Assembly: GCA_024640945.1 (NCBI GenBank)
Contig: JAHEEA010000003.1
Coordinates: 1-64,000, forward strand
Reading direction: 5' to 3'
Length of the DNA stretch: 64,000 nucleotides
Source of the DNA: Candidatus Methylopumilus sp.
GTDB lineage: Bacteria > Pseudomonadota > Gammaproteobacteria > Burkholderiales > Methylophilaceae
Shown: one piece after another, positions 19,674 through 30,524 of the stretch
Position numbering within the stretch: the first letter of the stretch is position 1
How the letters are laid out: every line of letters starts with the position of its first letter
Notes under the pieces: model-generated
The model's database searches: none
Seen by the model: the letters and a program-made list of their open reading frames with translations, nothing else
Told to the model about the DNA's origin: nothing
Position numbers and translations under genes: made by a program

Positions 19674-19680
19674 AGGGATC

Positions 19681-19944
19681 ATGATCCAACTACAAATCAA
19701 GAAACTGATTACGACGAGAAGTCTGAAATGGGGTAGAGATATCACCATGTCAGAAGTTGCAAAAGCAAGCGGCATGAGCCGCACGACTTTGTACCGTGCC
19801 ATTAATAACGAACATAACGTTTCTATTAACGCACTAGATCGCCTATGTAATTTTTTTGAATGTGACATTCAAGATCTTGTGAGACATACCCCAAATACAA
19901 CAAAGAAATGTCATCAAGATAGCTTATTAACGCTCGCAGCTTAA
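19681..19944 (+). CDS. small XRE-family helix-turn-helix regulator
   Basis: An 87-residue protein starting at the ATG behind a very good ribosome-binding site (TGGAGGGATC). The track start at 19654 is an upstream GTG without support. Residues about 20-66 form a Cro/C1-type HTH (MSEVAKASGMSRTTLYRAIN, then ISALDRLCNFFECD-type helices). Two Cys and two His in the C-terminal third (FFECDI, RHT, KCHQ) could bind metal. Its position between DUF2946 and the copper-uptake genes makes it the candidate local regulator; metal sensing is inference. Confidence 0.8.
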   Translation: MIQLQIKKLITTRSLKWGRDITMSEVAKASGMSRTTLYRAINNEHNVSINALDRLCNFFECDIQDLVRHTPNTTKKCHQDSLLTLAA

Positions 19945-19973
19945 TATTCTATTGAAAGACTTAAGGAGATTTT

Positions 19974-20426
19974 ATGTTTTATAAAATGATTAACTTAAAA
20001 AGGTTATTAATGGCTATCTTCGCTATTACTACCTGTTCAATTTCGATTGCGGCTTCTACTGATCAAATTGAAATCATCAATACTATTTCACGTATTTATG
20101 ACAAACCAAATCTTAAAGTTACAACCAACCCTATTTCTATTAATGAAAACTTTGCTATTGCAGATTGGACTCAAGGCGATAGAGGCGGGCGAGCTTTATT
20201 AAAAAAAGATAATGGGCACTGGGCGATCATAACTTGCGGCGCTGACGAGATTAAAGATCTAAAAAATCTAAAAGATGCTGGAATCTCTACGAATGTTGCA
20301 AAAGCACTTATTGAACAACTCAATCAGCTAGAGAAATCAATAGATCCCCATCAAATTCATTTATTCAGCCTCTTTGGCACCAAAAATGATCCGAAACATG
20401 CGGAACATCATGATCACAAACATTAG
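19974..20426 (+). CDS. copper uptake system-associated protein
   Basis: A 150-residue exported protein with a signal peptide (cleavage near ISIAAS). The conserved core FAIADWTQGDRGGRALLKK...HWAIITCGAD and the helix ISTNVAKALIEQL match the small protein family annotated as copper-uptake associated, found beside TonB-dependent copper receptors. The C-terminus is histidine-rich (HAEHHDHKH), suitable for metal binding. AAGGAG lies before the ATG. It is nine bases upstream of the first receptor. Function is known only by association. Confidence 0.75.
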   Translation: MFYKMINLKRLLMAIFAITTCSISIAASTDQIEIINTISRIYDKPNLKVTTNPISINENFAIADWTQGDRGGRALLKKDNGHWAIITCGADEIKDLKNLKDAGISTNVAKALIEQLNQLEKSIDPHQIHLFSLFGTKNDPKHAEHHDHKH

Positions 20427-20435
20427 GAATGAAAA

Positions 20436-22358
20436 ATGAAAATCAATAAAATAAAAGCAGCTATTCTATTTTCTTTATCGAGTGTTGCGCACGCAGAAGT
20501 TAATGTTTTAGCGCCAAACGTGTCCGTTCTCTCAAAACCAATTATTGAAGATATAGCAATCGATGAGTACTCAAGCACATCTGCTGTAATTACTGATGAA
20601 CAATTGCGGGATCAAAATGCTGTAGATCTTGGATCAGCATTAAGAAGAACACCGGGGGTTGAAATTTCACGTTACAACCCAGTTGGAGCATTTGGTGGTG
20701 ACCAGGGTGGCGCCGTTTTTATTCGTGGGATAGGGGTGAGTCGCCCAGGCAGTGAAATTAAAACCTACATTGATGGTATCCCTTTTTATATGGGTACATG
20801 GGGCCATCCATTATTGGATTTATTGCCAATTAACGGAATGCGTTCAATTACTGTTTATAAAAGCCCTCAGCCACAAATGAATGGTAATAATTTTGCATCT
20901 ATTAATTTAGAAACAAAAAATGCAAGCGAAAATGGAATGCATGGTGACACAAGAATGTCGGCTGGGTCATTTGGTACTTTTATTGAGCAAACCAATATAG
21001 CCGGAAAACAAGATGCATTAGATTTTGTATTTGCTCAAGGCTATGCAAAATCAAACGGTCATCGTAAAAATGCTGATGGCGAATTAAACAATGCTCTTGG
21101 ACGAATTGGCTACCAACTCAATGAAAATTGGAAAGCCAACCTCGGATTTGTATATGTCAACAACAGTGTAAGCGATCCAGGTGACTCAAGAATTGCTAGG
21201 CCTGCTGTAACCCCGAAATACAAGACGGAAGCGACCATGCTCACAGCAAACTTGGAACATGAGTTTGAGAACTTAAAGGGTGATATTAAGATTTATCAAA
21301 ATAGCGGCAAAGGCTATCTATATGACCCATCAAACTCAAATGGCTGGGGGACTTTTACATCTAACTTTGAGATGACAGGTTTCAGATGGAAGGAGGCGTT
21401 ATCTCCCTGGAAAGGTGGGAAGTTTACTGCAGGTCTTGATATAGATAACTCGTCAGGGGATGTAAACGGTGATCATACTGGTGGCTCTATGGGCGTCGGT
21501 GGGAAAAACCACCTTCCTAATTTTACTGTCACATCACCATTTATTGGCTACAGCCATTTAATTCCCGTTAACTCAGAGTGGTCAGTTTTACCATCTGCTG
21601 GCATTCGTTATTACGATAGCAATAAATTTGGTAGTGAAACTGCACCTCATGCTGGAATATCTTTAATCTCTGAAAAGGTTACTTTATTCGCAAATGTTTC
21701 AAGGGGTATCAATTTTCCAGGTACTGAAACAGCTGGCATTCAAGCAGCACTTCCCTTTCTTTTTGCATCGACTGCAACAGCAAAGAATTTATCAGCCGAA
21801 AAAATGGATCACAAGGAAATTGGGGTGAAATGGACACCTAATAACTCAACCCAAATCAATGCAAGTTTATTTAGTGATCACATCAAAAATAGATATCTAT
21901 GGGATTTAGGATTTGGCTCAGGTTCATTCATTAATATGAGTGGATACCATAACAATGGAGCTGAATTATCAGTTAAACAAAAAATTACTGATAATTGGGA
22001 AGCTTTCGGTGGACTGACATTACTCAATCCAAGCATAAAAAATCTTCCATACAATCCTCACTCGGCTCTCACTGCAGGATTAAATGGCAATATCGGTTTA
22101 GTTAGATTAGCTCTTGATGCTCAGTACCAATCAGAAGTTTATGCTTTAAATCGCAACAGAAATCAGGCTTCCAACACAGAGAAAGTGGACTCATATACTG
22201 TAGTTAACTTGAGAGCTTCTTATCCTATTCAATCTTTAGGTAAAAAAGGTGAAGTATTCCTCGCAGTTGAAAATTTGTTTGATCAGAATTATGAATATAG
22301 GCCTGGTTATCAAATGCCTGGTATCTCTGGCCAAGTCGGATTCTCGGCGAGCTTTTAG
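20436..22358 (+). CDS. TonB-dependent outer membrane receptor, substrate unknown
   Basis: A 640-residue receptor with a signal peptide (cleavage near AHAEV), a plug domain (about 45-165; DLGSALRRTPGVEISRYN, FIRGIGVSRPGSEIKTYIDG) and a C-terminal beta-barrel ending in Phe, with the typical VFLAVENLFDQNYEYRPGYQMPG terminal region. It is shorter than siderophore receptors and resembles the CirA/BtuB size class. It lacks the CxxxM ligand pair of OprC. The location suggests metal or metallophore uptake. It uses AGA/AGG arginine codons far more than its neighbour, hinting at recent acquisition. Confidence 0.88.
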   Translation: MKINKIKAAILFSLSSVAHAEVNVLAPNVSVLSKPIIEDIAIDEYSSTSAVITDEQLRDQNAVDLGSALRRTPGVEISRYNPVGAFGGDQGGAVFIRGIGVSRPGSEIKTYIDGIPFYMGTWGHPLLDLLPINGMRSITVYKSPQPQMNGNNFASINLETKNASENGMHGDTRMSAGSFGTFIEQTNIAGKQDALDFVFAQGYAKSNGHRKNADGELNNALGRIGYQLNENWKANLGFVYVNNSVSDPGDSRIARPAVTPKYKTEATMLTANLEHEFENLKGDIKIYQNSGKGYLYDPSNSNGWGTFTSNFEMTGFRWKEALSPWKGGKFTAGLDIDNSSGDVNGDHTGGSMGVGGKNHLPNFTVTSPFIGYSHLIPVNSEWSVLPSAGIRYYDSNKFGSETAPHAGISLISEKVTLFANVSRGINFPGTETAGIQAALPFLFASTATAKNLSAEKMDHKEIGVKWTPNNSTQINASLFSDHIKNRYLWDLGFGSGSFINMSGYHNNGAELSVKQKITDNWEAFGGLTLLNPSIKNLPYNPHSALTAGLNGNIGLVRLALDAQYQSEVYALNRNRNQASNTEKVDSYTVVNLRASYPIQSLGKKGEVFLAVENLFDQNYEYRPGYQMPGISGQVGFSASF

Positions 22359-22400
22359 AACAAACACCTAAAAAATATCAATAAAATTAGTGAGATTCAA

Positions 22401-24659
22401 ATGAAAAAAGAAACAAACAAAATAGCAATAAAAACGATTCCTCTATGTATCGCTTTAGCTTTCACACAACAAAGCTTTGCACACGACGCAATGCACGAAA
22501 TGATAACGCCAGAAGTGACCGTTAAAGAAGACAAAATCAATCCACTTCCTGCTGCAACGACATCCGAAGTGAATGAGAAAAAGTTAATCCAATTACGCAC
22601 ACATACCAACGACACTGCTAAGTTATTAGATGGCGAACCAGGTGTTAGCTTATACCAAGCTGGAGGTGTATCTAGCATGCCTGTTATTCGTGGTTTTGCA
22701 GATGATCGTATTCGCATCAAAGTAGATGGTATGGATCTTATTTCAGCCTGTGCTAACCATATGAACACACCGCTTTCTTATATAGACCCAGCTAATGTCG
22801 GCAGTATTAAAGTCTATGCTGGCGTCACGCCAGTGAGCATTGGTGGAGATAGTATCGGCGGCACAATTAAAGTTGAATCTGCCGCACCAAAATTCGCCAA
22901 AGCAGGTGAGGGTCTTTTACACGAAGGTCAAGTTGGTACTTTTTATCGTAGTAATAATGATGCACGTGGCGCCAATTTCTCAGCGACGATTGCAAACGAG
23001 AATTTTTCAGCACGCTACACAGGCTCAACTGTTGAAGCTAATAATTATAAGGCTGGTGGAAACTTCAAACCTGCTGGCCAAGCGGCTTGGGGACGCGGTT
23101 CACTTTCAGCAGATGAAGTAGGTTCTACGGCATACAAATCTGAAAATCACGCGATGGCATTTGCACTAAAAAACGATAACCATTTATTTGAGTTTAAAGT
23201 GGGTGTGCAAAATATTCCTTACCAAGGTTTCGCAAATCAACGTATGGACATGACGGACAATAACAGTCAGCAATACAACCTTAAATACACTGGGCAATAC
23301 GACTGGGGTAATTTACAAGCGAATGTCTATCATGAACGTACGCGCCACAGCATGGATTTTGGTAAAGATAAACAATATTGGTACAACTCAGCAATGATGG
23401 GACCCGCTAACTACAACGTTGCAGGCATGCCAATGGATACACAAGGAAGAAATACCGGCGCTTCATTAAAAGCCGATATTATTTTAAATGAGAGAGATAG
23501 TCTAAAAGTAGGTACGGAAATTCAAAAGTATCGTTTAGATGACTGGTGGGACCCAGTTGCAAACTCTAGCATGATGGCAGGGCCTAATGCTTTTCAAAAC
23601 ATTAACAATGGCCAACGCGACCGTTATGATGTATTCACAGAATGGGACGCAAAATGGAGTAAGGAATGGATGAGTCAACTCGGCTTGCGACATAGTACTG
23701 TCAAAATGGATGCCGACGATGTTCATGGCTACAGCACGACCATGATGAGTAACTATAGTACAGCAGCAAATTTGTTCAACAACAAAAGTCATACTAAAAC
23801 TGATCATAATTTAGATATGACTGCGCTAGCCAGATTTACGCCTGATGAAACCAAGATTTTTGAAGCTGGTTACTCGATTAAAAACCGCTCACCTAACTTA
23901 TACGAGCGCTATACATGGTCAAATACCAACAGCATGGTGATGAACATGAACAACTGGGTGGGCGATGGTAATGGTTATGTTGGCAATCTCGACTTAAAAC
24001 CAGAAACTGCACACACGCTTAGCTTAAGTGGTGAATGGCATGATGCTCAACATGAAAAATGGAATCTTCGAGTTTCGCCTTATTACTCTTACGTCGATAA
24101 CTATATTGATGCGGTTGCTTTTGGCCCAACAAATAGAGCTGATGGTTTTACAAACCTAAGCCTAGAGAACCAAACCGCACGCTTATATGGTGCAGACATT
24201 TCCAGCAATATCGTACTAGGCAGCCTATCTAATCTTGGTAACTTCCGTGCGATGGGTGTCGTTAATTATGTCCGTGGTAAAAATAAAGACACCGGTGATG
24301 ATCTTTATAACATCATGCCGCTTAATGCCAAGTTTGCTTTGGAGCAACGCTTGGGTGGTTGGACCAATGTCGCAGAACTCAAAATGGTCAGTGCTAAAGA
24401 TGATATTCAAGCCGTTCGTAAAGAGTTGGAAACCTCAGGTTATAGCATCGTTAACTTATATAGCAGTTATGACTGGACTAAAGTACGTTTTGACTTTGGT
24501 ATTGAAAACGTCTTTGATAAGCACTACTACCATCCACTTGGTGGCGCTTATTTAGGCCAAGGAGCGACGATGATGTCATCAGCAATGGCTCCACTACATG
24601 GAACACTCGTTCCAGCAATGGGACGTTCTGTAAACGTAGGATTAACTTTTAAATTCTAA
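22401..24659 (+). CDS. TonB-dependent copper receptor (OprC/NosA type)
   Basis: A 752-residue outer-membrane receptor with a signal peptide (ends QQSFA), a short His/Met stretch (HDAMHEM), a plug (about 35-165) and a barrel ending in GLTFKF. The plug contains MDLISACANHMNTPLSYIDP, with Cys117 and Met121 forming CxxxM, and the barrel has His316-Ser-Met318 (HxM). These are the four copper ligands described for Pseudomonas OprC. The protein is unusually rich in Met (MSSAMAP, MMAGP, TMMS). With the preceding small proteins it forms a copper-import locus. Confidence 0.92.
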   Translation: MKKETNKIAIKTIPLCIALAFTQQSFAHDAMHEMITPEVTVKEDKINPLPAATTSEVNEKKLIQLRTHTNDTAKLLDGEPGVSLYQAGGVSSMPVIRGFADDRIRIKVDGMDLISACANHMNTPLSYIDPANVGSIKVYAGVTPVSIGGDSIGGTIKVESAAPKFAKAGEGLLHEGQVGTFYRSNNDARGANFSATIANENFSARYTGSTVEANNYKAGGNFKPAGQAAWGRGSLSADEVGSTAYKSENHAMAFALKNDNHLFEFKVGVQNIPYQGFANQRMDMTDNNSQQYNLKYTGQYDWGNLQANVYHERTRHSMDFGKDKQYWYNSAMMGPANYNVAGMPMDTQGRNTGASLKADIILNERDSLKVGTEIQKYRLDDWWDPVANSSMMAGPNAFQNINNGQRDRYDVFTEWDAKWSKEWMSQLGLRHSTVKMDADDVHGYSTTMMSNYSTAANLFNNKSHTKTDHNLDMTALARFTPDETKIFEAGYSIKNRSPNLYERYTWSNTNSMVMNMNNWVGDGNGYVGNLDLKPETAHTLSLSGEWHDAQHEKWNLRVSPYYSYVDNYIDAVAFGPTNRADGFTNLSLENQTARLYGADISSNIVLGSLSNLGNFRAMGVVNYVRGKNKDTGDDLYNIMPLNAKFALEQRLGGWTNVAELKMVSAKDDIQAVRKELETSGYSIVNLYSSYDWTKVRFDFGIENVFDKHYYHPLGGAYLGQGATMMSSAMAPLHGTLVPAMGRSVNVGLTFKF

Positions 24660-24680
24660 TTCTAAGTATCGCTAATCATT

Positions 24681-24708
24681 AAAAAAGCCGCCTATTGGCG
24701 GCTTTTTT
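24681..24708. terminator. bidirectional intrinsic terminator
   Basis: AAAAAAGCCGCC-TATT-GGCGGCTTTTTT: a perfect GC-rich stem flanked by A and T runs, so it can end both the rightward copper-receptor transcript and the leftward lspA operon. Confidence 0.92.
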
Positions 24709-24750
24709 ACTAAACCCAAAAGATACTCATATGAATAAAATTACCAGCAC

Positions 24751-25221
24751 TCATTTTGGCTTTTTAAAGCCGTCCAATAACAATAAAGCAACACCGCCTG
24801 TAATCGCAGAATCCGCCAAATTAAATGCTGGCCAATAATACTGACCAATATGGAAAAACAAGAAATCAACGACATAACCTAATGTGAGTCTGTCGTACAA
24901 ATTACCTAAGGCCCCACCTAAGACTAAAGCTAAGGCCAAACAAAACAACTTCTGTTCTGAATTTTTTCTTAACAAATAAATCATCACAACTGAAGCAATT
25001 AAAGCAATTGCACTAAAAAATAAGCGTTGCCAACCACCCTCCGTCGCTAGAAAACTAAATGCAGCACCTTCATTGTGATAACGCACTAAATCAAAAAAAC
25101 TACTGATTTGCAGATGCTCACCATATTGAAACGCTTGTTGAATAAGATGCTTGGTATAAACATCCAACACCAAGACAGTAGCGCTTATTAATAACCATCT
25201 GCTCCAAGCGTTTTTAAGCAT
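24751..25221 (-). CDS. lspA: lipoprotein signal peptidase (signal peptidase II)
   Basis: Inner-membrane aspartyl protease that removes signal peptides from prolipoproteins. Four membrane segments are visible. The two catalytic aspartates lie in [15 protein letters not shown] and [12 protein letters not shown] choose the ATG at 25221 (MLKNAWSRW), giving 156 residues and an 8-base overlap with the ileS stop, over the upstream TTG of the track. It is the last gene of murJ-ribF-ileS-lspA, a common order. Confidence 0.96.
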   Translation of the reverse strand: MLKNAWSRWLLISATVLVLDVYTKHLIQQAFQYGEHLQISSFFDLVRYHNEGAAFSFLATEGGWQRLFFSAIALIASVVMIYLLRKNSEQKLFCLALALVLGGALGNLYDRLTLGYVVDFLFFHIGQYYWPAFNLADSAITGGVALLLLDGFKKPK

Positions 25222-28024
25222 ATTTGCGACTCTCGCCAGCACCAAATAAGTTGCTCACACAACGACCACAAATCGTTGGATGCTCAGCAGTCGCGCCTAC
25301 ATCGTCACGGTAATGCCAACAACGGTCACATTTAGTGTGTTGACTTGCTACCACATTAAACTTCAAACCTGAGCCAGATTGTTTTTCAACTTTTGCTTGA
25401 GAAGTGATAAATACAAAACGAAGCGCATCTTCCATGCGAGCTAATGAGTCATAAGTATCACCATCAACAGCAATACTGATTTCAGCCTGCAATGAAGAAC
25501 CTACTTCACCAGCACCACGTTTTTCTTCAATCGCTTTATTGGCTAAGGCACGGACTTCGATAATATTTTTCCAGTCTTGGATTTGCGTATCGCTCAAGCC
25601 ATGTGCTGGCAAGTCATACCAAAGCTCTTCAAAAACCGTTGCCTCTTTATCCAAGCCTAATGTTTGCCAAACTTCATTCGCAGTAAAGCTCAAAATAGGT
25701 GCCATCAAACGCATCATAGTGTGCGTAATATGATGCAATGCACTTTGTGCTGCACGTCGTGCATGCGAGTTTTCACCCGTGGTGTAGAGGCGGTCTTTAA
25801 GAATATCTAAATAGAAACTGCCTAAGTCTTCGGAGCAGAAACCAACGAATTTCTGAATCGCCAGATGGAACTCATAACGATCAAAATCAGCCAAAATTTC
25901 CGCTTGCAACTTCTCTGTCAGCACTAGCGCATAGCGGTCGATTTCCAACCACTGATCAACTGGCAATAAATCTTTGCTCGCGTCAAAGTCAGCCAAATTT
26001 GCCAACAAGAAACGTAAGGTATTACGAATACGGCGATAGCTTTCGGCCACACGTTTTAAAATTTCATCTGAAATTGTCAGCTCGCCTGAGTAGTCAGTTG
26101 ATGCCACCCACAAACGTAAAATATCAGCGCCATAAGTATCCATGACTTTCTGCGGCGCAACTACGTTGCCTTTAGATTTACTCATTTTGTGGCCAGCGCC
26201 ATCCACCACAAAACCATGCGTGAGCAAAGCTTCATAAGGGGCTCTGCCATCAATCGCACAACCGGTTAATAACGAACTTTGGAACCAACCGCGATGCTGG
26301 TCTGAACCTTCCAAATACAAGTCTGCAGGGTGTTGTAATTCAGGACGACGCTTAAGAACCGCCGCATGGGTAGAACCTGAATCAAACCAAACATCTAATG
26401 TGTCTGTCACTTTTTTGTATTGGTCTGCGTTTTCTGGTGCATGTTTCGCTAAGAAAGCGGCACCATCTAAACTGAACCAAGCTTCAACACCTGTTTGCTC
26501 TGTCAGCAAAGCAGCTTGCTCTAATAACTCAGCTGTTTTTGGATGTGGCTCACCTGTTTCTTTATGCACGAATAGTGGCATCGGCACACCCCAATTACGT
26601 TGACGTGATACGCACCAATCAGGACGGTTTTTAATCATTGCTTCTAAACGCGCACGACCCCAGCTAGGGAAGAATTCAGTTTCATCGACGGCTTTATTTG
26701 CATACTCACGTAGGCTCTTACCTGATGCATCAGTTTCGTTCATCCCAATAAACCATTGGTGCGTCGCTAGTTGCATCAATGGAGTTTTATGACGCCAGCA
26801 ATGTGGAAAACTATGATTCAAACGTGCACTAGCAATTAAAGCGCCACTTTCTTGCATTAAGCCCAAGATGACTTTGTTTGCATCTTGGCGACTTAAACCT
26901 CGGATTGCTTCAAGCTCAACCAGATTGCTACTAAAGAATTTACCGTCCGCACCAATTAAGACGCGTGGTTTTTCCTGCGGAAAGTTAGCACGCATCACCA
27001 ACCAGTCATCATTACCGTGAGCTGCAGCGGTATGCACCAAGCCCGTACCAGCATCAGTTGTCACGTGTTCACCGCAGATGACAGGCACTTGGCGATTATC
27101 AAACGGATGTTGTAGCGGAATGCCATTTAAAGCAGCACCTTTACATGAAGCCAGTGTTTTAGCACCTTCTTCAGCGTAACGAACTAAGGTCGCTTGCGCT
27201 AAATCATGTCCAAGGATTAGTAAACCTTTGCTGGTTTGAATGAGGTCGTAATCCAATTCAGGATGCACACTTACCGCTTGGTTAGCTGGTAAGGTCCAAG
27301 GCGTAGTTGTCCAGATCACCGCAAATACATCGCCTGAAATATCAGCACCAAACGCTTTAGCTAATGCAGCCTTATCCGCCACTTTAAAACCAACATCAAT
27401 GGCTGGGGAATTCACATCTTCATATTCAACTTCCGCTTCCGCCAATGCAGAACCGCAATCAACGCACCAATGCACAGGCTTGCTACCTTGATACAAATAC
27501 CCATTCTTATAAATATCACCCAAAGCACGCATGATGTCGGCTTCGGTTTTAAAATCCATGGTCAGATATGGCTGATTCCAATCTGCTTGTACGCCCAAAC
27601 GCACAAAGTCTTTCTTTTGACGCTCTACTTGTTCTTTTGCATATTCACGGCAAAGCTCACGGAACTTGGCTGGCGCAATATCTTTGCCATGACTCTTCTC
27701 GACCACCAATTCAATTGGCAAACCGTGACAATCCCAACCTGGCACATAAGGCGCATCAAAGCCGCTCATGGTTTTAGATTTAACGATGATATCTTTTAAA
27801 ATTTTATTAACTGCGTGACCAATATGAATATCGCCATTTGCATAAGGAGGGCCATCATGCAAAATGAATTTTTTAGCGCCTTGACGGGCTTTACGGATAC
27901 GTTGATATAATTTTTTATCTTGCCACTCTTTAAGCCAAGCAGGTTCGCGCTTCGCCAAATCGCCACGCATGGGAAAGTTGGTTTCCGGCAGATTTAATTT
28001 ATATTTTGAGTCTTCAGTCATCAC
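25214..28024 (-). CDS. ileS: isoleucyl-tRNA synthetase
   Basis: Class I synthetase of 936 residues. The HIGH-type motif is in [13 protein letters not shown] (about 61-73), the CP1 editing domain spans about 200-390 ([12 protein letters not shown]), and KMSKSKGN is near 615. A C-terminal zinc-binding domain has CDRCWHYR and CGRCVSNL. It is the bacterial type that needs the Zn domain. Two ATG codons start the frame; either may be used. Confidence 0.98.
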   Translation of the reverse strand: MMTEDSKYKLNLPETNFPMRGDLAKREPAWLKEWQDKKLYQRIRKARQGAKKFILHDGPPYANGDIHIGHAVNKILKDIIVKSKTMSGFDAPYVPGWDCHGLPIELVVEKSHGKDIAPAKFRELCREYAKEQVERQKKDFVRLGVQADWNQPYLTMDFKTEADIMRALGDIYKNGYLYQGSKPVHWCVDCGSALAEAEVEYEDVNSPAIDVGFKVADKAALAKAFGADISGDVFAVIWTTTPWTLPANQAVSVHPELDYDLIQTSKGLLILGHDLAQATLVRYAEEGAKTLASCKGAALNGIPLQHPFDNRQVPVICGEHVTTDAGTGLVHTAAAHGNDDWLVMRANFPQEKPRVLIGADGKFFSSNLVELEAIRGLSRQDANKVILGLMQESGALIASARLNHSFPHCWRHKTPLMQLATHQWFIGMNETDASGKSLREYANKAVDETEFFPSWGRARLEAMIKNRPDWCVSRQRNWGVPMPLFVHKETGEPHPKTAELLEQAALLTEQTGVEAWFSLDGAAFLAKHAPENADQYKKVTDTLDVWFDSGSTHAAVLKRRPELQHPADLYLEGSDQHRGWFQSSLLTGCAIDGRAPYEALLTHGFVVDGAGHKMSKSKGNVVAPQKVMDTYGADILRLWVASTDYSGELTISDEILKRVAESYRRIRNTLRFLLANLADFDASKDLLPVDQWLEIDRYALVLTEKLQAEILADFDRYEFHLAIQKFVGFCSEDLGSFYLDILKDRLYTTGENSHARRAAQSALHHITHTMMRLMAPILSFTANEVWQTLGLDKEATVFEELWYDLPAHGLSDTQIQDWKNIIEVRALANKAIEEKRGAGEVGSSLQAEISIAVDGDTYDSLARMEDALRFVFITSQAKVEKQSGSGLKFNVVASQHTKCDRCWHYRDDVGATAEHPTICGRCVSNLFGAGESRKYA

Positions 28025-28040
28025 AAACTTTCAATCTTGA

Positions 28041-28949
28041 TTAATGCTTTTCAAAAAAATCTCGTGCTACTTGTGCATCTTTTGCAATCTGAGCGCTTAA
28101 GGCTTCTAAGCCATTAAATTTCATTTCATCTCGAATCTTGTGAAAGAACTCAACATGTACATGTTGATCATATAAATCACCATCGAAATCAAACAAATGG
28201 ACTTCCAGCAATAATTTAGGCACACCGGCTACCGTTGGTCTTACACCTAAATTTGCAACTCCCTTAACACCCTCTAATTTTACTGCATACACGCCTTTTA
28301 AGGCAGGGCGCTCATGGCGCATATGAACATTAGCTGTTGGGAAACCTAATTTCCTGCCCAACTGCGCACCATGAATGACTTTTCCGCTAATGCTATATGG
28401 TCGACCCAGTAAACGCTCTGCAAGATTAAGATCACCAATAGCTAAGGCATTTCTAACGCCTGTGCTAGAAACTCTTATTGTCTGAACTTTGTCATCAAAA
28501 TTAACTTGCGGCAAACTCATCAAATCTAAACCGGCTTCAGCAATATCAGCAATACTGCCACGACGACCAGCACCAAATCTAAAATCTTCGCCAACTAACA
28601 CTGTTTGAGCATTTAGGGATGAACGCAAAATCTGATTGATAAAGTCGTCACTACTTAAACTGGCAAAAGCTTTGTTAAAGCGGCACAAATAAACTTTATC
28701 GATTCCAATTTTCACAAACCATTCCAACTTCTCTCTTAAAGAAGCAAGTCTTGCTGGTGCTTGATGAGGAGTAAAAAACTCGCGCGGATGCGGCTCAAAA
28801 GTCATGACTGCTGATTCTAATTGCCTAGATTTAGCAACCGTTGTTAGTTGCTCAAGCAAAGCCTGGTGTCCTAAATGTACACCATCAAAATTGCCTATTG
28901 CCAAAGCACAAGGCGCACTACCTTCAGGAAAATGTCTAAAAACCTGCAT
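28041..28949 (-). CDS. ribF: bifunctional riboflavin kinase / FAD synthetase
   Basis: Makes FMN and then FAD from riboflavin. The N-terminal adenylyltransferase domain carries GNFDGVHLGH (residues 19-28) and the C-terminal riboflavin kinase domain carries GRKLGFPTANVHM (about 197-209). I place the start at ATG 28949 (MQVFRHFPEG), giving 302 residues, because the track's longer frame runs into murJ. The gap to murJ is one base. No FMN riboswitch is seen. Confidence 0.96.
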   Translation of the reverse strand: MQVFRHFPEGSAPCALAIGNFDGVHLGHQALLEQLTTVAKSRQLESAVMTFEPHPREFFTPHQAPARLASLREKLEWFVKIGIDKVYLCRFNKAFASLSSDDFINQILRSSLNAQTVLVGEDFRFGAGRRGSIADIAEAGLDLMSLPQVNFDDKVQTIRVSSTGVRNALAIGDLNLAERLLGRPYSISGKVIHGAQLGRKLGFPTANVHMRHERPALKGVYAVKLEGVKGVANLGVRPTVAGVPKLLLEVHLFDFDGDLYDQHVHVEFFHKIRDEMKFNGLEALSAQIAKDAQVARDFFEKH

Positions 28950-28950
28950 A

Positions 28951-30507
28951 TTAAAGATTAGTTCGCTGAATAAAGTCTTTAACGCGAATACCCAACACCC
29001 AAAGCACAGCAAAGTAAGTGATCACGCCAATCACTAGTAACACTGCCAAATGGATCAATTTAGGGATTAAGTGATATGCCATCCACATGGCATCACTGCC
29101 TGCCGCCAGATGTAACACAAAAGCCATCGCACCCACTGCAATTGCAAGCTTAGTCATAAATGAGGGCCAGCCAGGCTGCGGCTTATAAACATTTGCTTTA
29201 CGTAAATAATAATAAAGCAATCCAGCATTCATACACGCTCCCAAACCAATCGCTAGCGCCAAACCTGCATGCTTAAATGGCCCTATGAATAATAAGTTCA
29301 TTAACTGCGTTGATGCCAAAGTAAATAAGGCAATTTTGACTGGCGTTTTAATGTTTTGACGCGAATAAAAAGCTGGCGCTAACACTTTCACCATAATCAA
29401 ACCCAGCAAACCTAAGCTATACGCCATCAGCGCCTGTCTTGTCATCTCAACATCTAGCGCACTAAATGCACCGTAGTGAAATAAGCCCGTGACAAGCGGA
29501 ACAGAAAGCACAGCTAAGGCAACTGCAGCCGGCAAAGCTAAAATAAAAGTCAGACGCAATCCCCAATCTAGTAGCTGAGAATATTCACCATCTGCTTTGT
29601 CTGCATAACTTTTGGCCAAGCTTGGTAACAAAATAGTGCCTAAGGCCACGCCCAAGACTCCCGTTGGGAATTCCATCAGGCGATCTGCGTAGTACAACCA
29701 TGAAACACTACCCGTCACTAAAAACGAAGCAAAAATCGTATTAATGAGTAATGAAATTTGAGCAATTGAAACACCAAAAATAGCGGGACCCATTAACTTC
29801 ACAATGCGCCACACACCTTCATCTTGCAGATTTAGCTCATAGCGAGGCAACAAGCCTAGTTTCCGCAAATACGGCCATTGATAAGCCAGTTGTAACAAAC
29901 CACCAACAAAGACTGCCCAAGCGAGCACCTTGATTGAATTATCAAAATAAGGGGCAACAAATAGAACTGCAACAATAAAAGAAATATTAAGCCAAACCGG
30001 CGTAAGTGCTGGCACACTAAAATTGCTATAAGTATTGAGCACGCCACCAGCGAGCGAAACCAATGAAATAAAGAAAATATAAGGGAAGGTAATGCGAAGC
30101 AAATCAACGGTAAGATCAAACTTTGCTTTATCAGCAATAAAGCCGGGTGCGCTCACTTGAACGACCCAAGGGGCAGCAAGCATCCCCACAATCGTAATCA
30201 ATACTAAAAATAGCCCTAGTAATGTTGCAACGTGATTGATGAGTGCTTTAGTTTCATCAAAGCTACGCTGTTTTTTATACTCGGCCAATATCGGCACAAA
30301 AGCTTGAGAAAAGGCACCTTCTGCAGAAATTCGACGTAATAGATTAGGGATTTTAAAAGCGACAAAAAACGCATCGGTCACAACTCCTGCGCCAAAAACA
30401 CGCGCAATCAGGGTGTCGCGCACGAACCCCAATATTCTAGAAATAAATGTCATGCTACCAACGGTAGCGAGTGCTTTTAGCAAATTCATTGCGTGGGCAT
30501 TTGTCAT
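28951..30507 (-). CDS. murJ: lipid II flippase MurJ
   Basis: Polytopic inner-membrane protein (518 residues, about 14 membrane segments) of the MOP superfamily that moves lipid II across the membrane for peptidoglycan synthesis. The N-terminal segment [22 protein letters not shown] and the [15 protein letters not shown] stretch are characteristic. Starts at residue 1 or at Met7 are possible; no clear ribosome-binding site helps decide. It is the first gene of the murJ-ribF-ileS-lspA run, with a palindrome just upstream. Confidence 0.96.
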   Translation of the reverse strand: MTNAHAMNLLKALATVGSMTFISRILGFVRDTLIARVFGAGVVTDAFFVAFKIPNLLRRISAEGAFSQAFVPILAEYKKQRSFDETKALINHVATLLGLFLVLITIVGMLAAPWVVQVSAPGFIADKAKFDLTVDLLRITFPYIFFISLVSLAGGVLNTYSNFSVPALTPVWLNISFIVAVLFVAPYFDNSIKVLAWAVFVGGLLQLAYQWPYLRKLGLLPRYELNLQDEGVWRIVKLMGPAIFGVSIAQISLLINTIFASFLVTGSVSWLYYADRLMEFPTGVLGVALGTILLPSLAKSYADKADGEYSQLLDWGLRLTFILALPAAVALAVLSVPLVTGLFHYGAFSALDVEMTRQALMAYSLGLLGLIMVKVLAPAFYSRQNIKTPVKIALFTLASTQLMNLLFIGPFKHAGLALAIGLGACMNAGLLYYYLRKANVYKPQPGWPSFMTKLAIAVGAMAFVLHLAAGSDAMWMAYHLIPKLIHLAVLLVIGVITYFAVLWVLGIRVKDFIQRTNL

Positions 30508-30524
30508 GTAAAATTTAAAAAGTA

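Noticed and set aside
19608-19680. Short palindromes before the HTH gene as a mobile-element end
   Set aside because: They are too short, have no partner copy in the window and no transposase; terminator function explains them better.
28950-29012. Track start of ribF within murJ
   Set aside because: The frame extends into murJ coding sequence and the family N-terminus begins at the later ATG.
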